Positions 27,665-35,849 of a stretch of 43,280 nt of DNA are shown one piece after another. The translations under genes were made by a program, and so were the position numbers. The DNA is taken from positions 1-43,280 of the forward strand of contig CAMHLV010000020.1 in the NCBI GenBank assembly GCA_946186115.1. Direction: 5' to 3'. The DNA is from an uncultured Prevotella sp. (GTDB lineage Bacteria > Bacteroidota > Bacteroidia > Bacteroidales > Bacteroidaceae). The notes under the pieces were generated by a model that was given only the letters and a program-made list of their open reading frames with translations, was not told the origin of the DNA and ran no database searches. Numbering within the stretch: the stretch's first letter is position 1; each line of letters starts with the position of its first letter.

Positions 27665-28663
27665 ATGGAATTTGCCAATAAAGAATATCTGTTGCTGCTC
27701 CTGTTGCTGATACCATATATCATCTGGTATCTCATGTACAGGAAGAAAAGCGAGCCTACGATGCGCATGAGCGACACCAACGCTTATCGCTACGCACCCC
27801 GCTCATGGAAGGTGACGCTCATGCCACTGCAGCCCCTGTTGCGTATGGCTGTCTTCACCCTGGTGGTGCTGGTGCTTGCTCGTCCGCAGACACAGAACTC
27901 ATGGAAAAACCAAACGGTAGAGGGTATCGATATCATGCTGGCGATGGACGTATCTACGTCGATGCTGGCCGAAGACCTGAAGCCTAACCGCATAGAAGCT
28001 GCCAAACAGGTGGCTGCCGAGTTTATTACCGGTCGTCCCAACGACAACATCGGTCTGAGCATCTTTGCCGGAGAAGCTTTCACTCAGTGTCCTATGACCA
28101 CCGACCATGCTTCACTGCTCAACCTGCTACAGGGTGTGCGTACCGACATCGCTGCCCGAGGACTCATCGAAGACGGTACGGCAATAGGTATGGGACTGGC
28201 CAATGCCGTCAGTCGCCTGAAAGACTCCAAGGCCAAGAGCCGTGTGGTGATCCTGCTTACCGATGGTTCCAACAATCGTGGCGACTTGTCGCCGATGACT
28301 GCCGCTGAGATAGCCAAGAGTCTTGGCATCCGCGTATATACCATAGGTGTAGGCACCAACAAGGTCGCACCTTATCCTATGCAGGTTGCTGGTGGCGTGC
28401 AGTATGTCAACGTACCGGTAGAGATTGACACCAAGACACTGAGTGATATCGCTGCTGCCACTGACGGAGATTTCTATCGTGCAACAAACAACCGCGAGTT
28501 GCAGAACATATACAAAGAGATAGACAAACTTGAGAAGTCGAAACTTAACGTCAAGAAATTCAGCAAGAAGTATGAGGCCTACCAGCCCTTCGCCCTACTT
28601 GCAGTCTTGTTGTTGCTGTTGGAAGTACTGCTGAGAATAACAGTATTCCGCAAACTTCCCTAA
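27665..28663 (+). CDS. batA: BatA, VWA-domain membrane protein
   Basis: 332 aa. Membrane helices at about 8-24 and 55-73 and at the C-terminus (FALLAVLLLLLEVLLRI). In between is a von Willebrand A domain with an intact MIDAS: MDVSTSMLAEDL (DxSxS), then the T of MTTDHASL and LLTDGSN. Bat proteins were named for Bacteroides aerotolerance; they form a periplasmic-facing complex with MoxR whose biochemical activity is unclear. It lies between the DUF4381-like gene and batB. Confidence 0.93.
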   Translation: MEFANKEYLLLLLLLIPYIIWYLMYRKKSEPTMRMSDTNAYRYAPRSWKVTLMPLQPLLRMAVFTLVVLVLARPQTQNSWKNQTVEGIDIMLAMDVSTSMLAEDLKPNRIEAAKQVAAEFITGRPNDNIGLSIFAGEAFTQCPMTTDHASLLNLLQGVRTDIAARGLIEDGTAIGMGLANAVSRLKDSKAKSRVVILLTDGSNNRGDLSPMTAAEIAKSLGIRVYTIGVGTNKVAPYPMQVAGGVQYVNVPVEIDTKTLSDIAAATDGDFYRATNNRELQNIYKEIDKLEKSKLNVKKFSKKYEAYQPFALLAVLLLLLEVLLRITVFRKLP

Positions 28664-28674
28664 ATGGGACAATT

Positions 28675-28740
28675 AGTAAATTGAAAGGTGTAAATTATAA
28701 ATTATAAAACGAGATAGTAAATCGAAAATCGTAAATCATT
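28675..28740 (+). repeat. A/T-rich short repeats between batA and batB
   Basis: Two perfect AAATTAT heptamers (28692-28705), plus related GTAAATTG, GTAAATCG, GTAAATCA words. It fills the batA-batB gap. No promoter box seen. Confidence 0.55.
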
Positions 28741-28743
28741 GAG

Positions 28744-30444
28744 ATGTTTAGATTCGAAGACCCTATATATCTATATTTGTTAGCTGTCATCCCGGTGCTG
28801 ATGATAGTGCGCTTCCTGATGGTACGCCAGCAGAAGAAGCGCCTGCGCCGCTTTGGCGATCCCGAACTGGTGCGCCAGCTGATGCCAAACGTGTCACGCC
28901 TGCGTCCTGCTGTCAAGTTCTGGCTGCTGTTGGGAGCCCTTGCACTGCTTATCGTCATGTTGGCCCGCCCGCAGATGGGAACGAAAATCAGTCATGAGAA
29001 ACGTACTGGCATCGAGACCATAATCTGTCTTGACATCAGTAATTCTATGTTGGCCGAGGATGTTGCCCCAAGTCGTCTTGACCGCTCAAAGATGATGGTT
29101 GAGAACCTTGTCGATCACTTCTCTAACGACAAGATAGGTCTTATCGTGTTTGCCGGCGATGCCTTTGTGCAGCTGCCTATCACGAGCGACTATGTGAGCG
29201 CCAAGATGTTCCTCTCGAGCATCGACCCCTCGATGATAGCTACACAGGGCACCGATATCGCTGCTGCAGTAGGTATGGCTTCCCACAGTTTCACCCAACA
29301 GCAGGGAGTAGGCAAGGCCATCATTGTGATTACCGATGGTGAAGACCATGAGGGTGGGGCACTCGAAGCTGCAAAAGAAGCAAAGGATAAGGGTATGCGC
29401 ACCTACGTCCTCGGAGTAGGCTCGCCCAATGGAGCCCCCATCCCTACAGGCAATGGCGACTATCTGAAGGATAATACGGGCCAGACCGTTATGACGGGCC
29501 TCAATGAGGATATGTGTCGCCAGATAGCCGATGCAGGAGGTGGCGCCTATATCCATGTAGATAACAACAGCAATGCCCAGGAGCAACTGGATAACGAGCT
29601 CGATAAGTTGGCCAAGAAGGAGATATCATCTACCATCTACAGCGACTATGACGAGCAGTTCCAGGCAGTAGGTATTATCGTTTTGCTGCTGCTTATCATC
29701 GAGATATGCATACTGGAAATCAAGAACCCGCTGCTGAGGCGCATTTCGCTGTTCAAGCGAAACGATGCCAAAAGACTGCTGATGGTATTTCTCATTTTTC
29801 AATTCTCATTTCTCATCTGCGTGGCTCAATCCGACCGTCAACTGGTGCGAAAGGGAAACAAGCAGTTCCGCCTTGGCAACAATGCCGATGCTGAGGTGTC
29901 GTATCGCAAGGCAGTGGAGAAGAACCAGCGCAATCCGCAAGCCAACTATAATCTGGGTAATGCCCTTATGCAACAGCGCAAAGACTCATTAGCCATCACT
30001 CAGTATGAGAAGGCTGCCAAAATGGAGTCTAATCCCTTGCGCCGTGCTCAGGCCTATCATAATATGGGTGTCGTATGCCAGCAGCACCAGATGTTCAGCG
30101 AAGCCATCGAGGCATATAAGGAGGCTTTGCGAAACAATCCTTCCGACGACGAGACTCGCTACAATCTTGAACTCTGTAAGCGCCAGCTGAAGAATAACGA
30201 CAACAAGGACAACAAAGACAATAAAGACAATAAGAAGAAAGACCAGCAGGATAAGCAGAATCAGCAGAAGCAAGAGCAGAAGAAGGACGAGCAGAAGCAA
30301 GACCAGCAAGACAAACAGCAGATGAGCAAGGAGAATGCCGAGCAGTTGCTGAATGCTGCCATGCAGGAAGAAAAGAATACCCAGGAGCGTATGAAGAAGG
30401 CTCAGCAGAAACCTCAGAAGCGTCGTCTGGAGAAGAATTGGTGA
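28744..30444 (+). CDS. BatB-BatC fusion protein (VWA plus TPR)
   Basis: 566 aa. Residues 1-330 are BatB: membrane helices about 6-25 and 58-74, VWA domain with MIDAS DISNSMLAED (97-106) and ITDGEDHEGG, and a third helix about 310-328. Residues about 346-362 (LMVFLIFQFSFLICVAQ) look exactly like the signal peptide of a separate BatC, retained inside the chain. Then come three TPRs (about 370-475) and a D/N/K/Q-rich low-complexity tail. BatB and BatC are usually separate genes. If not cleaved, the internal segment becomes a fourth membrane helix and puts the TPRs in the periplasm or cytoplasm depending on topology. The internal signal peptide is coded by four heptamers. Confidence 0.88.
   Translation: MFRFEDPIYLYLLAVIPVLMIVRFLMVRQQKKRLRRFGDPELVRQLMPNVSRLRPAVKFWLLLGALALLIVMLARPQMGTKISHEKRTGIETIICLDISNSMLAEDVAPSRLDRSKMMVENLVDHFSNDKIGLIVFAGDAFVQLPITSDYVSAKMFLSSIDPSMIATQGTDIAAAVGMASHSFTQQQGVGKAIIVITDGEDHEGGALEAAKEAKDKGMRTYVLGVGSPNGAPIPTGNGDYLKDNTGQTVMTGLNEDMCRQIADAGGGAYIHVDNNSNAQEQLDNELDKLAKKEISSTIYSDYDEQFQAVGIIVLLLLIIEICILEIKNPLLRRISLFKRNDAKRLLMVFLIFQFSFLICVAQSDRQLVRKGNKQFRLGNNADAEVSYRKAVEKNQRNPQANYNLGNALMQQRKDSLAITQYEKAAKMESNPLRRAQAYHNMGVVCQQHQMFSEAIEAYKEALRNNPSDDETRYNLELCKRQLKNNDNKDNKDNKDNKKKDQQDKQNQQKQEQKKDEQKQDQQDKQQMSKENAEQLLNAAMQEEKNTQERMKKAQQKPQKRRLEKNW
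29788..29815 (+). repeat. TTTCTCA heptamers encoding the internal BatC signal peptide
   Basis: Units TTTCTCA, TTTTTCA, ATTCTCA, TTTCTCA, in the coding sense and stop-free in every frame. The same heptamer appears at the recJ/recQ junction in the opposite sense, where it reads TGA. Confidence 0.8.
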
Positions 30445-30474
30445 TAAATAATAAAAAGGTAAATAAGCGAGATA

Positions 30475-33087
30475 ATGAGAGTCAATATATACCATAAGGT
30501 ACAAGGGTGGGTAAAATGGTTTTTACCTTTTTACCTTTTTGCCTTTTTGCCTTTATCAATGCTGGCGCAGCAGCTTACCGGCCGTGCTCCCGGACAAGTT
30601 GCCGTTGGCGAGCAGTTCCGATTGAGCTACACCGTCAATACACAAGACGCTAAGGGATTCCGTGCCGGTGATATCCCCGATGGCTTCGATGTGCTGATGG
30701 GACCTTCTACGTCAACTCAGTCGAGTTATCAGATGGTCAATGGTCACATGTCGAGTTCGTCGAGCATTACCTATACGTATATCCTCTCGGCTAATAAGAA
30801 TGGTTCTTTCACCATTCCTGCTGCCCATGTTACCGTAGGCGGCAAGACCATATCTTCCAACGAATTACATATTAAGGTTTCAGGACAGGCTCAGAGTGGT
30901 CAGCAGGGCAGTCGCCAGCAGCAACAGAGTGGCAACGGCGAAGTGCGTGCTGCAGGCTCGGCCATCTCTGGCAGCGACTTGTTTATCAAGGTCACCGCCT
31001 CTAAGCAGCATGTACGTGAGCAGGAACCCATCTTGTTGACATATAAAGTGTACACCCTGGTGGGACTTACCCAGCTCAACGGTAAGATGGCCGACCTGAA
31101 GAGTTTCTACACCCGCGAGGTGCCCCTGCCTCAGGAGAAACAGTTCCATATTGAGACGCTCAACGGCAAGCCCTACCGTACCGTCACATGGCAGCAGTAC
31201 GTCATGTTCCCCCAGGCTACCGGCAAGCTCGAAGTTCCCAGCATCACCTATGAGGGTATCGTGGTGCAGCAGAACCGCAACGTCGATCCCTTCGAGGCAT
31301 TCTTCAATGGTGGTTCCGGCTATGTGGAGGTAAAGAAGCAGATTAAGGCTCCCGGCATCAGCATCCAGGTTGACCCGCTTCCTCAGCGTCCTGCCAATTT
31401 CTCTGGTGGTGTGGGCAAGTATAGTATCTCTGCCTCGCTCGACAAGAGTGATGTAAAAGCCAACGACCCCATTAAGCTGCGTGTGGTAGTTAGTGGTGTG
31501 GGCAATATGAAACTGCTCAAGCAGCCTGAGGTGCAGTTCCCCAAGGATTTCGACCATTATGATGCAAAGGTCACCGACAAGACTAAGTTGACCACTCAGG
31601 GCCTTGAGGGCAGCATCATCTACGATTTCCTGGCTGTGCCGCGCCATCAGGGCACCTTTGAGATTCCCGCCATTGAATATACATATTTCGATACCAAGGC
31701 CAATCAGTATAAGACCGTTCGCACTGAGTCGTTCAAGCTCAATGTTGCCAAGGGTAGCGGATCCAGCGCTTCGGCATATACCAGTCAGGAGGATGTCCGA
31801 CAGCTGAATAGCGATATCCACTATATCAAGACTGGCGACACCCGCCAGCATGCCGTAGGCGACTTCTTCTTCGGCTCTACCGAGTATTGGGTGTCACTGG
31901 CTGTGCTGTTCTTCGGCTTCGTGTCTCTGTTTGTCATCTTCCGTCAGCGAGCCATCGATAATGCCAATGTTGTCAAACAGCGTGCCGGCAAAGCCAACAA
32001 GGTGGCCACCAAGCGACTGAAGAAGGCTGCCAAGTTGATGGCAGGAGGCAAACAAGGTGAGTTCTACGACGAGGTGCTTCGTGCTCTTTGGGGCTATGTG
32101 GGCGACAAGCTCAACATGCCTGTTGAGCAGTTGTCGCGTGAGAATATCAGTCAGCAGCTCAGCGCACACAACGTATCCGAAGAGACTGTCAACCAGTTTA
32201 TCGGTGCTCTCGACGAGTGTGAGTTTGCCCGTTATGCTCCCGGTGATGCAACAGGTAATATGAATAAGGTATATGATTCCGCAATGACAGCCATTACCAA
32301 TATCGCTACAACGATGAAGAAAACTAAGAATACCAGTTCGGCAAACCATGTCGGTATGCTGCTCTTGCTTCTGCTCTTGCCACTGACAGCCCATGCCAAT
32401 GTCACCAAGGCCGAGGCCGACAGCGCTTATGCCAAGGAACAATACCAGCAGGCTGCCATGGAATACGAGGCTCTGCTGAAGAATGGAGTAAGTGCCGAGT
32501 TATACTATAATCTCGGCAACGCCTATTATCGCATGGACAATATTACCAAGGCCGTAATCGCCTACGAAAGGGCTTTGCTGTTGTCGCCAGGCGATAAGGA
32601 TATCCGTTTCAACCTGCAGATGGCCCGCTCGAAGACTATCGACAAGATTACTCCTGAGTCGGAGATGTTCTTCGTCACATGGTATCGCTCATTGGTATCA
32701 CTGCAGAGCGTTGATGCTTGGGCCCGTCTGGCACTGATAGCACTTGTCGCTACTATCGTGCTGGCACTGGTGTATCTCTTCTCAGACCGCATCTGGCTGC
32801 GCAAGGTGGGATTCTTCGGTGGCATTCTGCTGCTGTTCATATTCCTTGCCAGCAATCTGCTTGCATGGCAACAGAAGCGTGGCCTCGACCATCGTACCGG
32901 AGCTGTCGTCATCAGTTCTGCCGTCAGCGTAAAGAGCACTCCCTCGAAAAACGGTACCGACCTCTTCATACTCCATGAGGGCACTAAAGTCACTATCACC
33001 GATTCTACCATGAAGGAGTGGCGCCAAGTGCGTGTTGCCGACGGTAAGGAAGGCTGGCTCGAAACAAAGGAGATTGAGGTGATTTAA
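30475..33087 (+). CDS. BatD-BatE fusion protein
   Basis: 870 aa. Signal peptide to about residue 33 (WFLPFYLFAFLPLSMLAQ), then the BatD region of Ig-like beta domains (to about 460), a membrane helix (about 469-486) and a cytoplasmic helical segment. At Met614 a second, intact signal-peptide-like stretch starts (MKKTKNTSS ... GMLLLLLLLPLTAHAN) and the rest is BatE: TPRs (AELYYNLGNAYYRMDNITKAVIAYE), two membrane helices (about 755-800) and a C-terminal SH3-like domain (TDLFILHEGTKVTIT). BatD and BatE are normally separate; here one reading frame runs through with no stop. It is the last bat gene. Confidence 0.88.
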   Translation: MRVNIYHKVQGWVKWFLPFYLFAFLPLSMLAQQLTGRAPGQVAVGEQFRLSYTVNTQDAKGFRAGDIPDGFDVLMGPSTSTQSSYQMVNGHMSSSSSITYTYILSANKNGSFTIPAAHVTVGGKTISSNELHIKVSGQAQSGQQGSRQQQQSGNGEVRAAGSAISGSDLFIKVTASKQHVREQEPILLTYKVYTLVGLTQLNGKMADLKSFYTREVPLPQEKQFHIETLNGKPYRTVTWQQYVMFPQATGKLEVPSITYEGIVVQQNRNVDPFEAFFNGGSGYVEVKKQIKAPGISIQVDPLPQRPANFSGGVGKYSISASLDKSDVKANDPIKLRVVVSGVGNMKLLKQPEVQFPKDFDHYDAKVTDKTKLTTQGLEGSIIYDFLAVPRHQGTFEIPAIEYTYFDTKANQYKTVRTESFKLNVAKGSGSSASAYTSQEDVRQLNSDIHYIKTGDTRQHAVGDFFFGSTEYWVSLAVLFFGFVSLFVIFRQRAIDNANVVKQRAGKANKVATKRLKKAAKLMAGGKQGEFYDEVLRALWGYVGDKLNMPVEQLSRENISQQLSAHNVSEETVNQFIGALDECEFARYAPGDATGNMNKVYDSAMTAITNIATTMKKTKNTSSANHVGMLLLLLLLPLTAHANVTKAEADSAYAKEQYQQAAMEYEALLKNGVSAELYYNLGNAYYRMDNITKAVIAYERALLLSPGDKDIRFNLQMARSKTIDKITPESEMFFVTWYRSLVSLQSVDAWARLALIALVATIVLALVYLFSDRIWLRKVGFFGGILLLFIFLASNLLAWQQKRGLDHRTGAVVISSAVSVKSTPSKNGTDLFILHEGTKVTITDSTMKEWRQVRVADGKEGWLETKEIEVI
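30520..30551 (+). repeat. Octamer repeat coding the BatD signal-peptide core
   Basis: Units TTTTTACC, TTTTTACC, TTTTTGCC, TTTTTGCC. They encode FLPFYLFAFLP. Gain or loss of one 8-nt unit would shift the frame of the whole BatD-BatE protein. Confidence 0.85.
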
Positions 33088-33127
33088 AGGTTAAAGGTTA
33101 AAGATTAAAGGTTAAAGGTTAAAGGTT
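33086..33127 (+). repeat. AAAGGTT heptamer repeat after the bat operon
   Basis: Six units (one is AAAGATT). The BatD-BatE stop TAA (33085-33087) overlaps the first unit, and TAA recurs every 7 nt in the sense strand. A TTCAAT-type repeat (33131-33158) continues to the PAP2 start. Confidence 0.85.
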
Positions 33128-33162
33128 AAACTTCAATTCTTCAATTTTTCAATTTTTCACCG

Positions 33163-33816
33163 ATGGAAGAACTGATACAATATGACAAGCAATTGCTGCT
33201 GATGCTGAATGGCAGCGACTCGACGTTCCTCGATAGCGTCATTATGACACTAACCACGGCACAGACGTGGATACCGCTCTATCTGGCACTGTTCTATGTG
33301 GTATGGAAGACTAACAGAACGGCACGCGAGATATTCTTTGTGCTGGCTGCTGCCGGACTTTGTGTACTGTTGGCAGGCACCATCGACGACACGATAGTAA
33401 AACCGCTTGTGGCCAGATGGCGTCCCACACACGACCCTGAGATAGGCTCTCTCATCGATACCGTCGATGGATACAGAGGCGGACGATATGGCTTTTTCTC
33501 TGCCCATGCCAGCAACACCTTTTCTATTGCCATCTTCTTCTCGCTGCTGATGCGCCATAGGCTGTTCGTTTGCTTCATGGTATGCTGGTCGCTCGTCAAC
33601 TGCTACACGCGACTCTATCTTGGTGTCCACTATCCAGGCGACATAACCGTAGGACTGATATGGGGTGGATTCGTTGGCTGGCTCGTATATCGGATATACT
33701 GCCGTGTCACCATCCCGGCCAAATACTCTTATCGCGACTGCCTGGTTCCAGTCATTGTTCTCTGTCTGCTCTTACTCTACGCCCTTGTGCGTGCAACTAT
33801 TACTACCCTGTTATGA
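33163..33816 (+). CDS. PAP2-family membrane phosphatase
   Basis: 217 aa, about five or six membrane helices. The PAP2 signature is complete: K80xxxxR85xRP (KPLVARWRP), SAH at 113-115 (GFFSAHASNTF, the PSGH equivalent) and R150-x5-H156-x3-D160 (RLYLGVHYPGD). Such enzymes dephosphorylate membrane lipids: undecaprenyl pyrophosphate recycling or lipid A 1-/4'-phosphate removal. Sequence alone does not separate these. It follows the bat operon by 75 nt of repeat and may be co-transcribed. Confidence 0.9.
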   Translation: MEELIQYDKQLLLMLNGSDSTFLDSVIMTLTTAQTWIPLYLALFYVVWKTNRTAREIFFVLAAAGLCVLLAGTIDDTIVKPLVARWRPTHDPEIGSLIDTVDGYRGGRYGFFSAHASNTFSIAIFFSLLMRHRLFVCFMVCWSLVNCYTRLYLGVHYPGDITVGLIWGGFVGWLVYRIYCRVTIPAKYSYRDCLVPVIVLCLLLLYALVRATITTLL

Positions 33817-33868
33817 TTTCTGCAGCATTATTCCGTCGTACGGAACTGTTGCTGGGTGGTGAGGCAAT

Positions 33869-33941
33869 GGACAGTATCACCCGTAACACACTGTCCGTCT
33901 GATGAGATAGGCGCCAGGCGGCAACACCTCCTCCGCCTGGC
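33869..33941 (+). other. Two hairpins in the gap after the PAP2 gene
   Basis: GGACAGT/ACTGTCC (33869-33875 with 33890-33896) and GCCAGGCGG/CCGCCTGGC (33913-33921 with 33933-33941). Neither is followed by a T-run. They may be the processed 3' end of the bat-PAP2 transcript. The rest of 33817-34015 holds no gene I can support. Confidence 0.5.
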
Positions 33942-34015
33942 TCCTGAGCTATGGTTAAGGCTATGCGTTCGTCGAAAGCACCGCAGAACAAGGTTCGCCG
34001 ATTTACTGGTAGGAA

Positions 34016-34047
34016 TTTGCATATTTTACAACTTTGTAGTATCTTTG
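34016..34047 (+). promoter_or_regulatory. Promoter of the CyuA-like gene (TTTG, 20 nt, TATCTTTG)
   Basis: TTTG at 34016-34019 and TATCTTTG at 34040-34047 have ideal spacing. The short leader contains ATG ATA ATA TGA (34062-34073), whose TGA overlaps the gene's ATG at 34070. Confidence 0.75.
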
Positions 34048-34069
34048 CAGCGACTAAAACCATGATAAT

Positions 34070-35341
34070 ATGATCGACAAGGAAACACGCGAACGCATAA
34101 TTGCTCTCGTTCATCAGGAGGTGGTACCTGCCATAGGCTGTACGGAACCCATGGCCGTAGCTCTGTGTACTGCAAAGGCAACAGAACAGCTTGGCTGTAG
34201 GCCCGAGAAGATAGAGGCCCGACTGAGCGCCAATATCCTGAAGAATGCCATGGGTGTGGGCATCCCTGGTACGGGTATGATAGGTCTTCCTATCGCCATT
34301 GCCCTCGGTGCCCTGATAGGCAAGAGTGAGTATCAGTTGGAGGTGCTGAAGGATCTTACTGCCGAGGCATTGCAGGCTGGCAAGCAGTATGTTAGCGAGA
34401 AGCGTATCAGCATTCTGCTCAAGGAAGGAGTCTGCGACAAATTATATATCGAGGTGACATGCCAGGCTGGCGACAAGCAGGAAACCGCCGTCATTGCCGG
34501 AAGCCATACCCACTTCGTCTCGGGCGATGCGAGTTATTCGAGAACCGCTGCCCGTGCCGCCGACGCCGACGAGATAGCACTCAACATGCGGTTGGTGTAC
34601 GACTTTTCCACCACGGCTCCCCTCGACGAGATAAGATTTATAGAGGAGGCGCGTACATATAATATGAATGCCGCCCGCGAGGCACTCAAGGGTAACTACG
34701 GCCACAACCTTGGTAAGACTATCGACCGTCCGCTGTCGAAGGGTATCTTCGGCAATTCCATCTTCTGCCATATCATCTCGCGCACCGCTTCGGCCTGCGA
34801 TGCCCGTATGGGTGGAGCTATGATTCCCGTGATGTCGAACTCTGGCAGCGGAAATCAGGGAATTTGTGCCACAAACCCCGTGTGCGTCTATGCCAAGGAA
34901 AACGAGAATACTGAGGAGGAACTGTTGCGGGCTCTCATGCTCTCGCACCTTACGGCCATATATATCAAGCAGAGCCTCGGCAAACTGTCGGCTCTCTGTG
35001 GCTGTGTGGTAGCATCGATAGGCAGCAGTTGCGGCATCACCTACCTGATGGGTGGCGACTACAACCATATTTGTTTTGCCGTCAAGAACATGATAGCCAA
35101 TCTCACTGGCATGATCTGCGACGGTGCCAAGCCGTCGTGCTCGCTGAAGATTACGAGTGGTGTGTCAACGGCGCTGCTCTCTGCACTGCTGTCGATGGAA
35201 GGCAAGTGTGTAACCTCTGAGGAGGGCATAGTGGATGACTGCGTTGACAAGAGCATCCGCAATCTCACCAGTATCGGTGCCGAAGCCATGTGTGCCACTG
35301 ACGAGATGGTACTTAATATCATGACCAGCAAGGGCTGTTAG
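34070..35341 (+). CDS. cyuA: CyuA/UPF0597-family L-cysteine desulfidase-like protein
   Basis: 423 aa. The start VVPAIGCTEPMAVAL, with Cys24, is the hallmark of the UPF0597 / serine-dehydratase-alpha-like family. Further conserved Cys lie in GMICDGAKPSCSLKI, which together bind a [4Fe-4S] cluster in the archaeal and E. coli cysteine desulfidases. SNSGSGNQGICATNPV is the substrate-loop signature. It would release sulfide, ammonia and pyruvate from cysteine; serine or another amino acid as substrate cannot be excluded. Single-gene unit with its own promoter. Confidence 0.88.
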   Translation: MIDKETRERIIALVHQEVVPAIGCTEPMAVALCTAKATEQLGCRPEKIEARLSANILKNAMGVGIPGTGMIGLPIAIALGALIGKSEYQLEVLKDLTAEALQAGKQYVSEKRISILLKEGVCDKLYIEVTCQAGDKQETAVIAGSHTHFVSGDASYSRTAARAADADEIALNMRLVYDFSTTAPLDEIRFIEEARTYNMNAAREALKGNYGHNLGKTIDRPLSKGIFGNSIFCHIISRTASACDARMGGAMIPVMSNSGSGNQGICATNPVCVYAKENENTEEELLRALMLSHLTAIYIKQSLGKLSALCGCVVASIGSSCGITYLMGGDYNHICFAVKNMIANLTGMICDGAKPSCSLKITSGVSTALLSALLSMEGKCVTSEEGIVDDCVDKSIRNLTSIGAEAMCATDEMVLNIMTSKGC

Positions 35342-35396
35342 GGTGTAGCGATGAAATGGAGCTTCCTGGATGTCGGGTAGGGGATAAGTTTGCATG

Positions 35397-35490
35397 AAAA
35401 AAAAATAAAGCGATGACCCTCACAGGCAATCGCTTCATATCTTCAATAGGTATTAGTCCTTTTAAGGTAAAAAGATTGTTTTCAGGATAA
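35397..35490 (-). ncRNA. Candidate minus-strand small RNA
   Basis: A short unit with its own consensus promoter (minus strand, 35527-35496) and an intrinsic terminator. The minus strand reads AAGCGAT (35435-35429), a 14-nt loop, ATCGCTT (35414-35408) and then TATTTTTTTTT. The predicted RNA is about 90 nt, begins near 35490 and also holds a CCTTaaAAGG hairpin. No convincing ORF fits inside. It ends shortly after the convergent CyuA stop. Family not recognised. Confidence 0.6.
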
Positions 35491-35495
35491 CGACG

Positions 35496-35527
35496 CAAAA
35501 GTACAAAAATTTTTGTTAATCTACAAA
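35496..35527 (-). promoter_or_regulatory. Promoter of the candidate small RNA
   Basis: The minus strand reads TTTG (35527-35524), a 20-nt spacer and TACTTTTG (35503-35496). Both boxes and the spacing are consensus. Confidence 0.65.
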
Positions 35528-35546
35528 CTTTTTAGGGATTAATTTC

Positions 35547-35585
35547 AAAAAAAACGCTGTGTTCCCACACAGCGCAAATTTTTTG
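35547..35585. terminator. Terminator hairpin with A-run and T-run
   Basis: CGCTGTGT (35555-35562), loop TCCC, ACACAGCG (35567-35574). It is preceded by eight A and followed by CAAATTTTTT, so it could work on either strand. It lies upstream of the small RNA promoter. Confidence 0.7.
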
Positions 35586-35706
35586 CTAACATTTTATTAA
35601 AAAAACTGTGCAAACGATTATCCATCGATAAAAAGGGTGTTATTGCGCCAATAATTAAGTGTTGTTAATTATTTTGCAAAAATGTAATTATTCTGATACA
35701 AATTAG

Positions 35707-35714
35707 TACCTTTG
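35707..35714 (+). promoter_or_regulatory. -7 box of the accessory cluster's first gene
   Basis: TACCTTTG followed by CA, with no clear -33 element. The leader to ATG 35850 is about 130 nt and includes a 6-codon ORF (ATG 35790 to TAA 35810) and a weak CGTG/CACG hairpin. Confidence 0.55.
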
Positions 35715-35849
35715 CATGTTGTCAGCTGATAGTATAATTCTTAACATTTTAGCGATCGTGAAAAGGCACGACCATTTTATTTAAGAACTATGGAAGCCTC
35801 GCGAGTGTAAAGGATACGTTTCCGGAGTTTGCTTATCAATTAAAAAACT

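Noticed and set aside
30880..31851. 323-aa open frame on the minus strand inside batD
   Set aside because: Repetitive Leu/Gly/Ile composition typical of a reverse frame of a real gene, with no start context or promoter.
33869..33941. tRNA or structured riboswitch before the CyuA-like gene
   Set aside because: The two hairpins lie upstream of the CyuA promoter (34016-34047), so they are not in its leader, and they do not fit a cloverleaf.
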